From Candidatus Kuenenia stuttgartensis (GTDB taxonomy: Bacteria > Planctomycetota > Planctomycetia > Pirellulales > UBA1268), in NCBI GenBank assembly GCA_945865325.1, contig CAMBFA010000007.1, positions 1 through 52,950 of the forward strand: 52,950 nt of DNA, written 5' to 3'. Both the position numbers and the translations under genes were made by a program. The first letter of the stretch is position 1. Every line of letters starts with the position of its first letter. The notes beneath the pieces were generated by a model that was not told the origin of the DNA, did not search any database, and saw nothing but the letters and a program-made list of their open reading frames with translations. Shown piece after piece: positions 1 through 7,487 of the stretch.

Positions 1-398
1 ATCGCTATTCCACCACCGATCAGCTTTGGTTCACGCTTCTCCACGAAGCGGCCCATGTCGTTCTCCATGGCAAGAAAAAGCCCCATGTCGATGCCGACAA
101 CTCGGGCTCCGATGATGACGAGGAACGTCAAGCAGACGCATTCGCCGCCGACCGGCTGATCCCACGCTCGGCCTGGAAGACGTTCGTCGAAGCTCTCGGC
201 AATCGGCCCCCATCGGCCGCAGAGATCGGGCATTTTTCCGAGCAGCAAAAGGTCGGAGCGGGCATCGTCGTCGGCCGATTGCAGCACGAAAAACGCATCC
301 CGTTTTCATCGCCCCTGACACGGCTGAAACAGAAACTCGATGCCGAGGCGTTTACGCGACTCGAGACAGCTTCGGGTGTCCTGGAGGCCGAGGAATGA
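1..398 (+). CDS. ImmA/IrrE family metallo-endopeptidase (5' truncated by window edge)
   Basis: The frame is open from the window edge (codons start at base 3) to TGA at 396-398, giving about 131 residues of a C-terminal part. It contains HEAAHVVLH, the HExxH zinc-binding signature of the ImmA/IrrE (DUF955) family, followed by a short acidic stretch and a second helix with RQADAFAADRLIP, which matches the family's downstream E/D-AxxFAxxLLxP element. Family members cleave repressors, or are fused to an N-terminal helix-turn-helix as HigA-like antitoxins. The N-terminal half is outside the window, so I cannot say whether an HTH is present. It lies upstream of a lipase relic and a toxin-antitoxin pair, which suggests an accessory patch. 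The family call is firm; the specific role is unknown. Confidence 0.8.
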   Translation, partial: RYSTTDQLWFTLLHEAAHVVLHGKKKPHVDADNSGSDDDEERQADAFAADRLIPRSAWKTFVEALGNRPPSAAEIGHFSEQQKVGAGIVVGRLQHEKRIPFSSPLTRLKQKLDAEAFTRLETASGVLEAEE

Positions 399-641
399 TC
401 CAGCCCCGAATGCATCGGCAAGAGCGCGACCTTCCATCGATCGAGGCGGCTGCCTGAAAAAAGCAGTAGATCCCAATGAATCAACCATCCCCCGACGATC
501 GCCCCCAGGCACGACGCGAGAGTGACGAACGCATCGCCGCGGAGCCGCGGATGCCGCCGCCGGCCGTGGCCCCGGGACAGATGGCAGTGCCGCTGGAGAC
601 TTTCACCGGCCGTCGCTCCGAAGAACGCAGCACTTCTTTAA

Positions 642-1286
642 TCGCAGAGCCGCGATCGGGCTTGGCTTTTCAATCTTGATTCCGTTCCGGTGCGTCTCAG
701 GCAGGGAAAGGTGCACGGTGGGTTTCAAAGGGCCTGGAAATCGCTAGCCAAGCAGGTCCGGGCGATCAGCGACTAACGTGGAGTGCGCAGGGTCTGGATT
801 ACGGGCCACAATCTCGGCGGTGCAATCGCGATAATGGCTGCGATCGACCTTTCGGTGGATCCGGATATCGAGATCCTCGGCGTGATGACGTTCGGGCAGC
901 CACTCGCTTTTGACGTTACCGGTGCCCGAGACGTTAGCAGGATGTTCGAGAAACGATTCGTGCGTTTCGTCCACGAGGACGACTTCGTGCCCCGGCTCGT
1001 GCCCGGGTATCACCCTCATGGGGATTACTTCTGGATCCACAAAGGAAAGCCGTTCCGCGGGCCCGAGAGATCGCTCACCGTCGCGGCGCCGAACGGGGAG
1101 GGGGGCAGAGCCGGCGCTGACCCGGTCGAAATCGTTGCACCCGAGTTGCAACCCCTTTCGGAGGCGGAGTTCAAAGCGTTTGAGCAGGAATGGCGAGAAG
1201 AGAACCGTGCCCGGAGCACCGACGGCGAGGCCTTTCAGACGGCCTTTCCCAATGTCACCGATCATGCGATCGAGCGCTACGTGTAG
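642..1286 (+). pseudogene. Class 3 lipase remnant with in-frame stop and lost catalytic serine
   Basis: One reading frame carries lipase class 3 features on both sides of a TAA at 774-776. Before the stop comes a segment ending VHGGFQRAW, the family's conserved VHxGFxxAW. After it come VWITGHNLGGAIA, then VMTFGQP, RFVHEDDFVPRLVP and a later His-rich segment, which match the family's nucleophile elbow and Asp and His regions. The nucleophile in GxSxG is replaced: codon 810-812 is AAT (Asn), one transition away from AGT (Ser). There is also an in-frame TAA at 639-641 and no plausible start or full N-terminal region upstream. The ORF from ATG 783 could still be translated but would lack the core N-terminal strands and the nucleophile. 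I read it as a decayed gene. The upstream stretch 399-641 shows nothing convincing. Confidence 0.75.
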
Positions 1287-1327
1287 GCCATCGAGACGCA
1301 CGTCGCCAAGCCCCCCGAACGGCATCC

Positions 1328-1355
1328 CTGACTCGCCCCGCTCACGGGATATACT
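1328..1355 (+). promoter_or_regulatory. Promoter of DUF433/DUF5615 pair, leaderless spacing
   Basis: A -35-like CTGACT (1328-1333) and -10 TATACT (1350-1355) are separated by 16 nt. The -10 ends 7 nt before the ATG at 1363, so transcription would start at or next to the start codon. No Shine-Dalgarno sequence precedes the ATG. Confidence 0.5.
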
Positions 1356-1362
1356 TAACCCC

Positions 1363-1617
1363 ATGGCCACGACCGACCGCGAACTGCTGCTCGGAAGAAT
1401 CTGGATCGACCCCGCGCGTTGCGGTGGGAGACCCTGCATCCGCGGACACCGCATCTGGGTGTCGCTGGTGCTCGACTTGCTCGCCTCCGGGGCGACGCCC
1501 CCGGAAATCCTCGCCGAGTATCCGGGCTTGGAGGAGGAGGACATCCGCGCCTGCCTCGCCTACGCCTCGGAAATGGCCCGCGAGCGCTTCGTCGACCTCC
1601 CACTCGAAGCATTGTGA
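1363..1617 (+). CDS. DUF433 domain antitoxin
   Basis: This is an 84-residue DUF433 protein. The family signature is visible: an N-terminal strand with RIWIDPARCGGRPCIRGHRI (the PxxxxGxPxIxGTRI motif), then LVLDLLASGATPPEILAEYPGL and EDIRACLAYA, which form the winged-helix-like fold. DUF433 proteins are the usual antitoxins of DUF5615 (PIN-like) toxins, and the next gene is such a toxin, overlapping this one by 4 nt (GTGA). The start at ATG 1363 is supported by domain alignment and by the TATACT box just upstream. Autoregulation by the antitoxin is likely from the family but not visible here. Confidence 0.88.
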   Translation: MATTDRELLLGRIWIDPARCGGRPCIRGHRIWVSLVLDLLASGATPPEILAEYPGLEEEDIRACLAYASEMARERFVDLPLEAL

Positions 1618-1985
1618 AGATCAAACTCGACGAGAATCTCGGTGACAGGGGCCGGGCCATTCTCGAGGCCGCGGGCCACGACGCCTGCACCGTGGCGAGA
1701 CAATCGCTCAACGGAGCGGACGACCGGCAGCTCATCGAAGCGTGCCGGACGGAGGGCAGGGCCCTCGTCACCCTCGACATCGATTTCGCCAATCCGCTCG
1801 TCTACCCGCCGAGGCGATACCCCGGAATCGCCGTGATCCGTCTCCCGAGGAGACCGACACGGGCCGATCTCGAGCGAGGCATCGAGACGCTCGTGCGAGC
1901 GCTTGCCCGTGAGCCGCTCGACGGCCGGCTGTGGATCGTCGAGCCGCAGCGGGTGCGCGTTCACCAAGAGCCGGACGGAAATTGA
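1614..1985 (+). CDS. DUF5615 PIN-like toxin
   Basis: A 123-residue protein starting at GTG 1614, overlapping the TGA of the DUF433 gene by 4 nt. The N-terminus reads VKIKLDENLG, the DUF5615 hallmark (conserved D6-E7-N8), and a second acidic cluster VTLDIDFAN (D55, D57) matches the PIN-like/Mut7-C type active site. The product is therefore predicted to be an RNase-like toxin neutralised by the upstream DUF433 protein. All expected acidic residues are present, so the toxin is probably intact. Activity has been shown only for some members of this family, so the toxin role is inferred from family and pairing. Confidence 0.85.
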   Translation: MKIKLDENLGDRGRAILEAAGHDACTVARQSLNGADDRQLIEACRTEGRALVTLDIDFANPLVYPPRRYPGIAVIRLPRRPTRADLERGIETLVRALAREPLDGRLWIVEPQRVRVHQEPDGN

Positions 1986-2058
1986 CGTCCGACCTTGCCC
2001 GGCGGCCTCTCGCCCTGGCACCGGCCCCGCGGCGACGGAGCCTTCCACACCCGCGCCC

Positions 2059-3054
2059 CTACTGCACGACCGACTTGCTGCCGTCGGCGGAGCCGCCGAT
2101 CGGGGCCCCTTCCGGGAGCGGGCGCCCGGCGGTGGGGAGGCCGCGGCGGTGGAGCTCCTCGCGGACGCTCCGGAAGGCCTCGAAGCTGTCGGGATAACAC
2201 CACAGCGTCACCGCCGTCTCCGGCGTGATGTTGGCCATCACCCGCAGAAACTTCGAGCCGGGCCTGATCGCCTCCGCCGGCGTCTCCCCGAGGTTTTCCT
2301 GCATCGGCCGAACGACCCACTCGCGCGAGCGGATCAGCACCTGCCCGCGGGCCTGGTCGACGCGGGCCTCGATGACGTAGTCGAGCGAAAATCCCTGGAC
2401 CGGACCGACCGTCTCGATCCGGTTTTGAAGGTTGGCGATCCCCGCCCCCTTGCGCTGCGTCTGCGCCTTCGCCATCTCGAACAGCTCGGTGAGCGGGATA
2501 TAGGCGATCCGACCGGCATCGAGCCGGAAGTGGAGCTCGTCGCCGTTGACCGTCCGCCCGATCGGCGTCGGATAGGCGAGGACTTCCTTCGTCGTCGCCG
2601 GGAGATGGGCGAGCCCCTCGAGCTCGAGCGAGCACTTCTCGATCTCGACCTCGAGCTGCTTGCGCCGCGCGCCCGATTCCGCCGCCCGCACCCGGGCGCC
2701 GTCAACATCCTGCTTGCGGAGCTCCACCTCGAGCTTCGCCGCCGAGACGGCTGTCGCGAGATGGATCCGGCCCTCAGCGGCCCCGGTGGCCGCCGCCTCG
2801 ATTGAACGCCCCTGGGCAACCAGCTCCGAGATTCCGTTCTCCGCCGTGGCCAGCTCGATCTCGAGCTGCCCCAGCTCGCGCGCGAGCTCCTCGGCCTTGG
2901 CATTCGCCTTCGGGACGGCATTGAGCCCCATCTGGCCGACCCGGCCACCGACCACCATCACGAGGATGATGAGGATGCCGACGATGTTCGTGACGACGTC
3001 GAGGAACGAATCCTGACCGGCGGAGGAGATTTCTTCCGGCTTGGGGCGGGCCAT
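2059..3054 (-). CDS. ExbD/MotB-like biopolymer transport protein, short form
   Basis: 331 residues starting at ATG 3054. A short cytoplasmic tail is followed by one membrane helix near residues 15-38 (FLDVVTNIVGILIILVMVVG) that carries an Asp at the position of the ExbD/TolR proton-carrying aspartate. Next comes a long Glu/Ala/Leu-rich segment likely to form a coiled coil (about 50-135), then a C-terminal domain rich in strands (about 150-300) and a Gly/Pro-rich tail. The protein is about twice the usual ExbD length. It is the last gene of an ExbB-ExbD-ExbD operon, 64 nt after the longer ExbD-like gene. Inferred role: the stator subunit of a proton-driven inner-membrane motor that energises an unknown envelope process. 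No TonB, TolA or OmpA-like partner is encoded nearby. Confidence 0.72.
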   Translation of the reverse strand: MARPKPEEISSAGQDSFLDVVTNIVGILIILVMVVGGRVGQMGLNAVPKANAKAEELARELGQLEIELATAENGISELVAQGRSIEAAATGAAEGRIHLATAVSAAKLEVELRKQDVDGARVRAAESGARRKQLEVEIEKCSLELEGLAHLPATTKEVLAYPTPIGRTVNGDELHFRLDAGRIAYIPLTELFEMAKAQTQRKGAGIANLQNRIETVGPVQGFSLDYVIEARVDQARGQVLIRSREWVVRPMQENLGETPAEAIRPGSKFLRVMANITPETAVTLWCYPDSFEAFRSVREELHRRGLPTAGRPLPEGAPIGGSADGSKSVVQ

Positions 3055-3118
3055 CTCGGTGGGTCTCGCGACGGACGGTGAAGCGCGGGGGGGTCGAGGA
3101 AACGAATCGGCCGGGGAG

Positions 3119-5344
3119 TTACTTGAGCAAGCGGTTGTAGGACGCCCGCTGGACCGGCGGGAGTGGCTCGACGCGCTCCTCCTTCGCCTCGCGCGGGCGA
3201 ACATCGATGCCGCTGTCGGCGAGGAGTTGCTCGAGATCCTCGCGGCGCGATTGGCCGTCGTTGGTCGCCGAGAGGACGAGCTCTGGCCGCCAGTACATCC
3301 GATCGCCAGCCAGCCCCCAGCCCTTGACCTTCGTGTGGAGCGCGCCGACAAACGGATCGATCGCCGCGGCGGTGGCGCCATCGATCGGCACGCGGGTCTG
3401 AATCCGCCGCCCACTGTCGTCGAGGATCCGAAACTCGTTGAGGGCACATTCGACGCGGATCGGACGCGTCAGCGGGACAGGACGGTCGTTTGTGGCAAGA
3501 CTCGCCCAGTTGGACCCGCGGCTGTTGGCAAGCGACCCACTGCCGCCACTGGCGCCCCCGGCGCCACCGCCACCGACGGAGAGCATGCCGGGCATCGAGA
3601 CATCGCCACCGGCTCCACCGCTGGCTCCTCCCGCCGAGCCACCACTGGCTCCACCACTGGCTCCGCTCGCCGAGCCACCGAGACCGAGGTTGCCCGATCC
3701 GGCCCCGCCCGAGGTCGCGGCGCTGGCCGCGCCATTGGCTGCTCCGCCAGCGGCGCCTCCGGCTGCGCTTCCAGTGGATCCACCGGCAAACGTCGAGCCC
3801 GCGGCACCGTATCTGCTGCCCGGGCCACCGGGGGCGCCGTCGCCCCCCTCGCCCGCTCCATCGACTCCCCCCGACGTCATGTTCGGTTGGCCCGGTGCGC
3901 CGACGAGGCCCGCCTTGCCGAAGGCACCTCCCGATGGGCTGGGCGTCCCCTCCGGTCCATTCCCGGCCATCCCGCCGCTCGCCGGGCCGCCGCCGCCAGG
4001 TCCGCCGCCGCCCCCAGGACCACCCCCCATCCCCCGGCCCGAGGCGAGGATCGCGTCGCCGGCCGGATCGTCGGGAGTGCCGGCCGCCGACAGGAACGGC
4101 CGCCCCGGTGCGACGCCGTCGCCGCCGGCGCTACCGTCAGCGCCACCGCCGGCGCCATTGCCGTCGCCCCCAGCGCCATTGCCGGCGCCCGAGCTACCGC
4201 CGGCTCCGCTGGCCGATCCAGTGCCTGCCAGGCCCGAGGGATCGCCGGAAGCACCGGCCGAGCCGGCCGCCACACCCGGCCCGCCGCCGTTGAACGAGCG
4301 CCCGCCGCGACTGCCGCCGGGGGTCGGTGTCGCGCCGGCAGGCTGATTCTTCCATTCCCACTGCGCCTGGTCGCCGAGGACACTCGGGCCGCCGTTCTCA
4401 ACCACGCCACCGCGGGTCGGGGCGGCCCGGTATTGGCGCTGCGGCTTGGCAGGGCGCTGCGGATGCGTCTCGGCGAGCCATTGCAGCCGGCGGCGCGATT
4501 CCTCGATCGCCCGGTTTTCCGCCTCGGCGATCGCCACATCCGGCGGGGGATAGGCGATCGTCCAGTCGTCTTCGATGAGTTGGTAGCCGAACTCGTTCCC
4601 CCACGAGGAGATCGCCTCCCGGGCCGCATAGTAGGCCATCACGCCAGACGGGCGGACGAGGAGGAGCGGATAGGGCTGCGAGGCAGGATCGCCAGCGTTG
4701 GGAATGGTGCGCGCCATTTGCTCGCGGGCAGCGCGGAGGGCGCTGGCGAGTGGATTGCCCGGCCCCGGCGGGCCGTCGAAATCCCCCGGTGTCAGCCGGA
4801 TCCCCTCCGGCTGGAGGAAGACGCCATCGACACAGCATTCGATATAGAGCGGGCGGCGGTGGGTGCCATGCTTGCCGACATACGGCACGACGGCGTAGGC
4901 CGCCGGCCGGGTGGCCTGATCGGTCCGGGCCTTGTCGAGCGACTCGCGCGCATTGGTGAGCTTCACCTCGAGTGCCGCAAGGTCGGTGGCGTCAGTCACC
5001 TTCGTCTCACTCTCCAGCGCTTCGACGACACCGACGAGGCGGGCGAGATCGTCCTCGAGGGTGCGGATGTTCTCCTCGATCCCCGAGAGCACCAGCCGGG
5101 CCCGGGAGAGATCGTCGTTGGTCTTCTGCCGAACGCCTTCGAGCTGATCGCGCCGCCAGCGGGCATTCTCCCGGGCGAGCTCGAGCTCCTCGATGGCAGC
5201 CTCGGCCTCGCGGACCCCGGCCTGCGAGGCGGAGCGGCTGAAGAGCACCAGGAGCACCAAGAGGGCGCCCATCGTGCACAGCAGCACCGCTAGGAAGGGG
5301 AATAGCGAGATCGTGGGCGCGGCGGCGGGGGTGCGACGGCTCAT
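3119..5344 (-). CDS. Oversized ExbD-like membrane protein with Gly-rich linker
   Basis: 741 residues, overlapping the ExbB gene by ATGA at 5341-5344. There is a single N-terminal membrane helix at about 11-36 (SLFPFLAVLLCTMGALLVLL) without any acidic residue, then a coiled coil (about 40-125) and a folded region (about 145-330) containing two Cys (ECCVDG). A roughly 270-residue Gly/Ala/Ser-rich low-complexity linker follows (about 335-605, bases 3530-4340), then a C-terminal domain of about 135 residues. Topology and operon position parallel the short ExbD-like protein, but the proton-binding Asp of ExbD is missing. This suggests a structural partner in a heteromeric stator rather than a proton carrier. 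The linker is long enough to cross the periplasm. Function is inferred from context only. Confidence 0.65.
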   Translation of the reverse strand: MSRRTPAAAPTISLFPFLAVLLCTMGALLVLLVLFSRSASQAGVREAEAAIEELELARENARWRRDQLEGVRQKTNDDLSRARLVLSGIEENIRTLEDDLARLVGVVEALESETKVTDATDLAALEVKLTNARESLDKARTDQATRPAAYAVVPYVGKHGTHRRPLYIECCVDGVFLQPEGIRLTPGDFDGPPGPGNPLASALRAAREQMARTIPNAGDPASQPYPLLLVRPSGVMAYYAAREAISSWGNEFGYQLIEDDWTIAYPPPDVAIAEAENRAIEESRRRLQWLAETHPQRPAKPQRQYRAAPTRGGVVENGGPSVLGDQAQWEWKNQPAGATPTPGGSRGGRSFNGGGPGVAAGSAGASGDPSGLAGTGSASGAGGSSGAGNGAGGDGNGAGGGADGSAGGDGVAPGRPFLSAAGTPDDPAGDAILASGRGMGGGPGGGGGPGGGGPASGGMAGNGPEGTPSPSGGAFGKAGLVGAPGQPNMTSGGVDGAGEGGDGAPGGPGSRYGAAGSTFAGGSTGSAAGGAAGGAANGAASAATSGGAGSGNLGLGGSASGASGGASGGSAGGASGGAGGDVSMPGMLSVGGGGAGGASGGSGSLANSRGSNWASLATNDRPVPLTRPIRVECALNEFRILDDSGRRIQTRVPIDGATAAAIDPFVGALHTKVKGWGLAGDRMYWRPELVLSATNDGQSRREDLEQLLADSGIDVRPREAKEERVEPLPPVQRASYNRLLK

Positions 5345-6636
5345 GCGGCCCTTCTGGAACGCGGGAGGGCGTGGAGTTCGACCCGGCGCGGTTCGGCGGC
5401 CCCGTCGGCTGCTCGGCCCGCAAGGAGCTGCACGGCGGCGGAGAGGGTCGCGAGCGTCTCGTCGAACCGGCCCGTGGCGGTGAGCGCGGAGAGATTATTT
5501 TCGAGCGAGCGCTCCAGGTCGGTGACGTCGCGGGTGGCATCGACCACCCGCTCGAGGAGCTCGGTCTGGTCGGCGAGCGCCTGCTGGTGCCGCTCGAAGC
5601 CCTCCATGGCCGTGGTCAGCGCATCGGCGGCTTTTGCCCACCGATCCTCCCGCTGGCTCGTGACATGGGCCTGGGCACGGACGAGCGATTCACTCCACTG
5701 CGAGAGGCTCGAGCCGAGCGAGTCGGAGAGCGCCGTCCGCAGTTCCTGACCACTGGCCGCCACGGCGCGGGACAGGCTGCCGGAGGCGGCCTCCTCGAGC
5801 GCCCGCCAGGAATGCTCCTGGGCCTGAAGGAGCTTCTCGGAGCTGCGCGACACCGCCTCTGAGAGCTTTGCCAGCGCCACCGCCGTGCCGTCGTCGGCGG
5901 CGACCGACTGAAACCTGCCCGCCAAGCCGATCCAGGCCGCCGAATCGACGGCCCCGAGCAGCCGCTGCTCGGCCCGGTCGACGAAGAACTGGATGAGCAT
6001 GAGCACCATCGACAGCGTCAGGGCCGTGGCCGTGGTGTCGAAGGCCACGCCGAGCCCGGCGACAACGCCCGTGATGTTTTCTAGTTGCGTCGGCGAGAGG
6101 TTGGCGATCGCCTCGGTGATCCCGATGACGGTGCCGAGGAAGCCCATGATCGGGATCGCCCAGATCACGAAGCGCACCAGACCGTAGCTCTGCCCGGCCC
6201 GCGCGGCATCGAGGTCGGAGAGGTATTTGAGATGGTCCTCGAGACCTTCGGCCGAGCCGGTGCGGACGACCAGATCGAGCGCTTCATGGATCCGGCGCGG
6301 GAGGTAGCCATCGGCACCCACCTCGACGACCTTCGCCTGGAGGCCGGTCGCCTCGTCGGGCTGCTGGCCACCGGTGGGGATCGCCTCGAGGAGCGGCTCG
6401 CCGACCTCCGCCGCCTGATGGCGGACATCGAGCCACTTCAGCACCAGCGCCGACAGCCCGACGGTAAACATCACCGTCTCGACATACTCGACCCAGTGGC
6501 CGGCGAGGTAGCGGATCGTGCCGGCATGCCTGATCACGCCACCATGGATGAGGGCGAAAAAGCAAAAGGCAATGGCCCCGCCCCAGAGGAGCGGCGAGCG
6601 GATCAGACCCGCGATGAATGACTTCACGTACGACAC
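5341..6636 (-). CDS. MotA/TolQ/ExbB proton channel family protein
   Basis: 431 residues from GTG 6636. I prefer this start because GGGAGGT (6646-6652) sits 9 nt upstream; GTG 6645 is in frame but overlaps that ribosome site. Predicted membrane helices lie near residues 10-30, 42-62, 155-180 and 190-218. The last pair contains IPIMGFLGTVIGITEAI and GLGVAFDTTATALTLSMVL, the conserved pore helices of PF01618. The C-terminal 210 residues are charged, helical and probably cytoplasmic. The family couples proton flow to work by ExbD/TolR/MotB partners; two candidate partners follow in the same operon, the first by a 4-nt overlap. A promoter probably lies in the 272-nt divergent gap 6637-6908, which also holds an imperfect hairpin at 6717-6740. 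Confidence 0.85.
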   Translation of the reverse strand: MSYVKSFIAGLIRSPLLWGGAIAFCFFALIHGGVIRHAGTIRYLAGHWVEYVETVMFTVGLSALVLKWLDVRHQAAEVGEPLLEAIPTGGQQPDEATGLQAKVVEVGADGYLPRRIHEALDLVVRTGSAEGLEDHLKYLSDLDAARAGQSYGLVRFVIWAIPIMGFLGTVIGITEAIANLSPTQLENITGVVAGLGVAFDTTATALTLSMVLMLIQFFVDRAEQRLLGAVDSAAWIGLAGRFQSVAADDGTAVALAKLSEAVSRSSEKLLQAQEHSWRALEEAASGSLSRAVAASGQELRTALSDSLGSSLSQWSESLVRAQAHVTSQREDRWAKAADALTTAMEGFERHQQALADQTELLERVVDATRDVTDLERSLENNLSALTATGRFDETLATLSAAVQLLAGRAADGAAEPRRVELHALPRSRRAA

Positions 6637-6908
6637 CCGTTGCACCTCCCAAGCAGGCTGGCGATGGCTGTCCGGGGCGACCGCGCAAATTTCCGCGGGA
6701 CCGGCACCACCGGTTTCATCGGTAGGGTTTGCCCGACCGATTGAATCGAAAGACCGCGGCCGGGGAAATGGCAGATGGGCACGCGAGACCGGGCAGCCTG
6801 CGGCAGATAGCGAAGCTCGTGCCGACCGCCGGGAGCCATTGCCACAGACTCCCGTGACGACCTACCCTGCTCCCGCCGCATCCGCCCTTCCCGCCGCGAT
6901 CGCCCCCG

Positions 6909-7370
6909 ATGGAGCCATCCCCGATGCCCCCCAGCCCTTCCGCCGCCGGGCCGATCGCTCCGCAGGCCGCCATGCTCCGATGGCCCTCGACGCTCGGGCC
7001 GCTCCTCATTGGTGTCGCCCTCACCCTCGCCGGTGGGGGGATGCTTTGGGCCCAACAGCGGGGCCAGCGTCCCGGCCTGGCGGGGAGTGCCGCAGGCCTG
7101 GCAGGGGAGGGGACCGGCCAGCCGCTGTGGATCAGCGCTACACCGCTCGACGACGGCCGTCAGCTCCTCCTCATCATCGACCCCCAGATGAAGAATGCCG
7201 CCATCTACCACGTTGACGGGGCCGGCTCCCTGACTCTCCGCAGCACCCGCAACATCGCCTGGGATCTGCTCGTCCCCGAGTACAACGCCCAGGAACCGCG
7301 CCCGGCGACTTTGAAGAAAATGCTCGAGGTCGGTGCGGAAGGTGTTCCGGCTGGGAAAAATCGACCATGA
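6909..7370 (+). CDS. Hypothetical protein with one membrane anchor
   Basis: 153 residues. A Pro-rich N-terminus (PSPMPPSPSAAGP) precedes one hydrophobic helix at about 24-46, then a linker and a compact soluble domain of roughly 80 residues containing LLLIIDPQMKNAAIYHVD and LRSTRNIAWDLLVPEYNAQEP. The domain probably faces the periplasm. I do not recognise a named family. The gene is divergent from the exbB operon and lies upstream of the tethered helix-turn-helix gene. Start alternatives are ATG 6924 and ATG 6972; no strong ribosome site separates them. Confidence 0.65.
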   Translation: MEPSPMPPSPSAAGPIAPQAAMLRWPSTLGPLLIGVALTLAGGGMLWAQQRGQRPGLAGSAAGLAGEGTGQPLWISATPLDDGRQLLLIIDPQMKNAAIYHVDGAGSLTLRSTRNIAWDLLVPEYNAQEPRPATLKKMLEVGAEGVPAGKNRP

Positions 7371-7487
7371 GCGGATCTGCCGGCCGTTCCGGAGGCGCCC
7401 GGCTGCGGCGGGATCGTGGACTTCGACGCCGGATTCGTCGACACTGACGGTGGTGAGATCTCCGTCCCCGCACCCGTCAAGGCAGCC

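Noticed and set aside
476-679. 67-residue plus-strand ORF with a Pro/Arg-rich product
   Set aside because: No ribosome site, no homology that I can see, and it overlaps the lipase relic's upstream region. It looks like chance in high-GC DNA.
3041-5293. 750-residue plus-strand ORF rich in Ala, Gly and Arg
   Set aside because: It lies antisense to the long ExbD-like gene, whose membrane helix and coiled coil are clear. Composition follows the GC bias only.
7416-7487. GTG 7416 as the start of the tethered HTH protein
   Set aside because: The HTH domain begins right after ATG 7488, which has a better ribosome site. The longer form remains possible.
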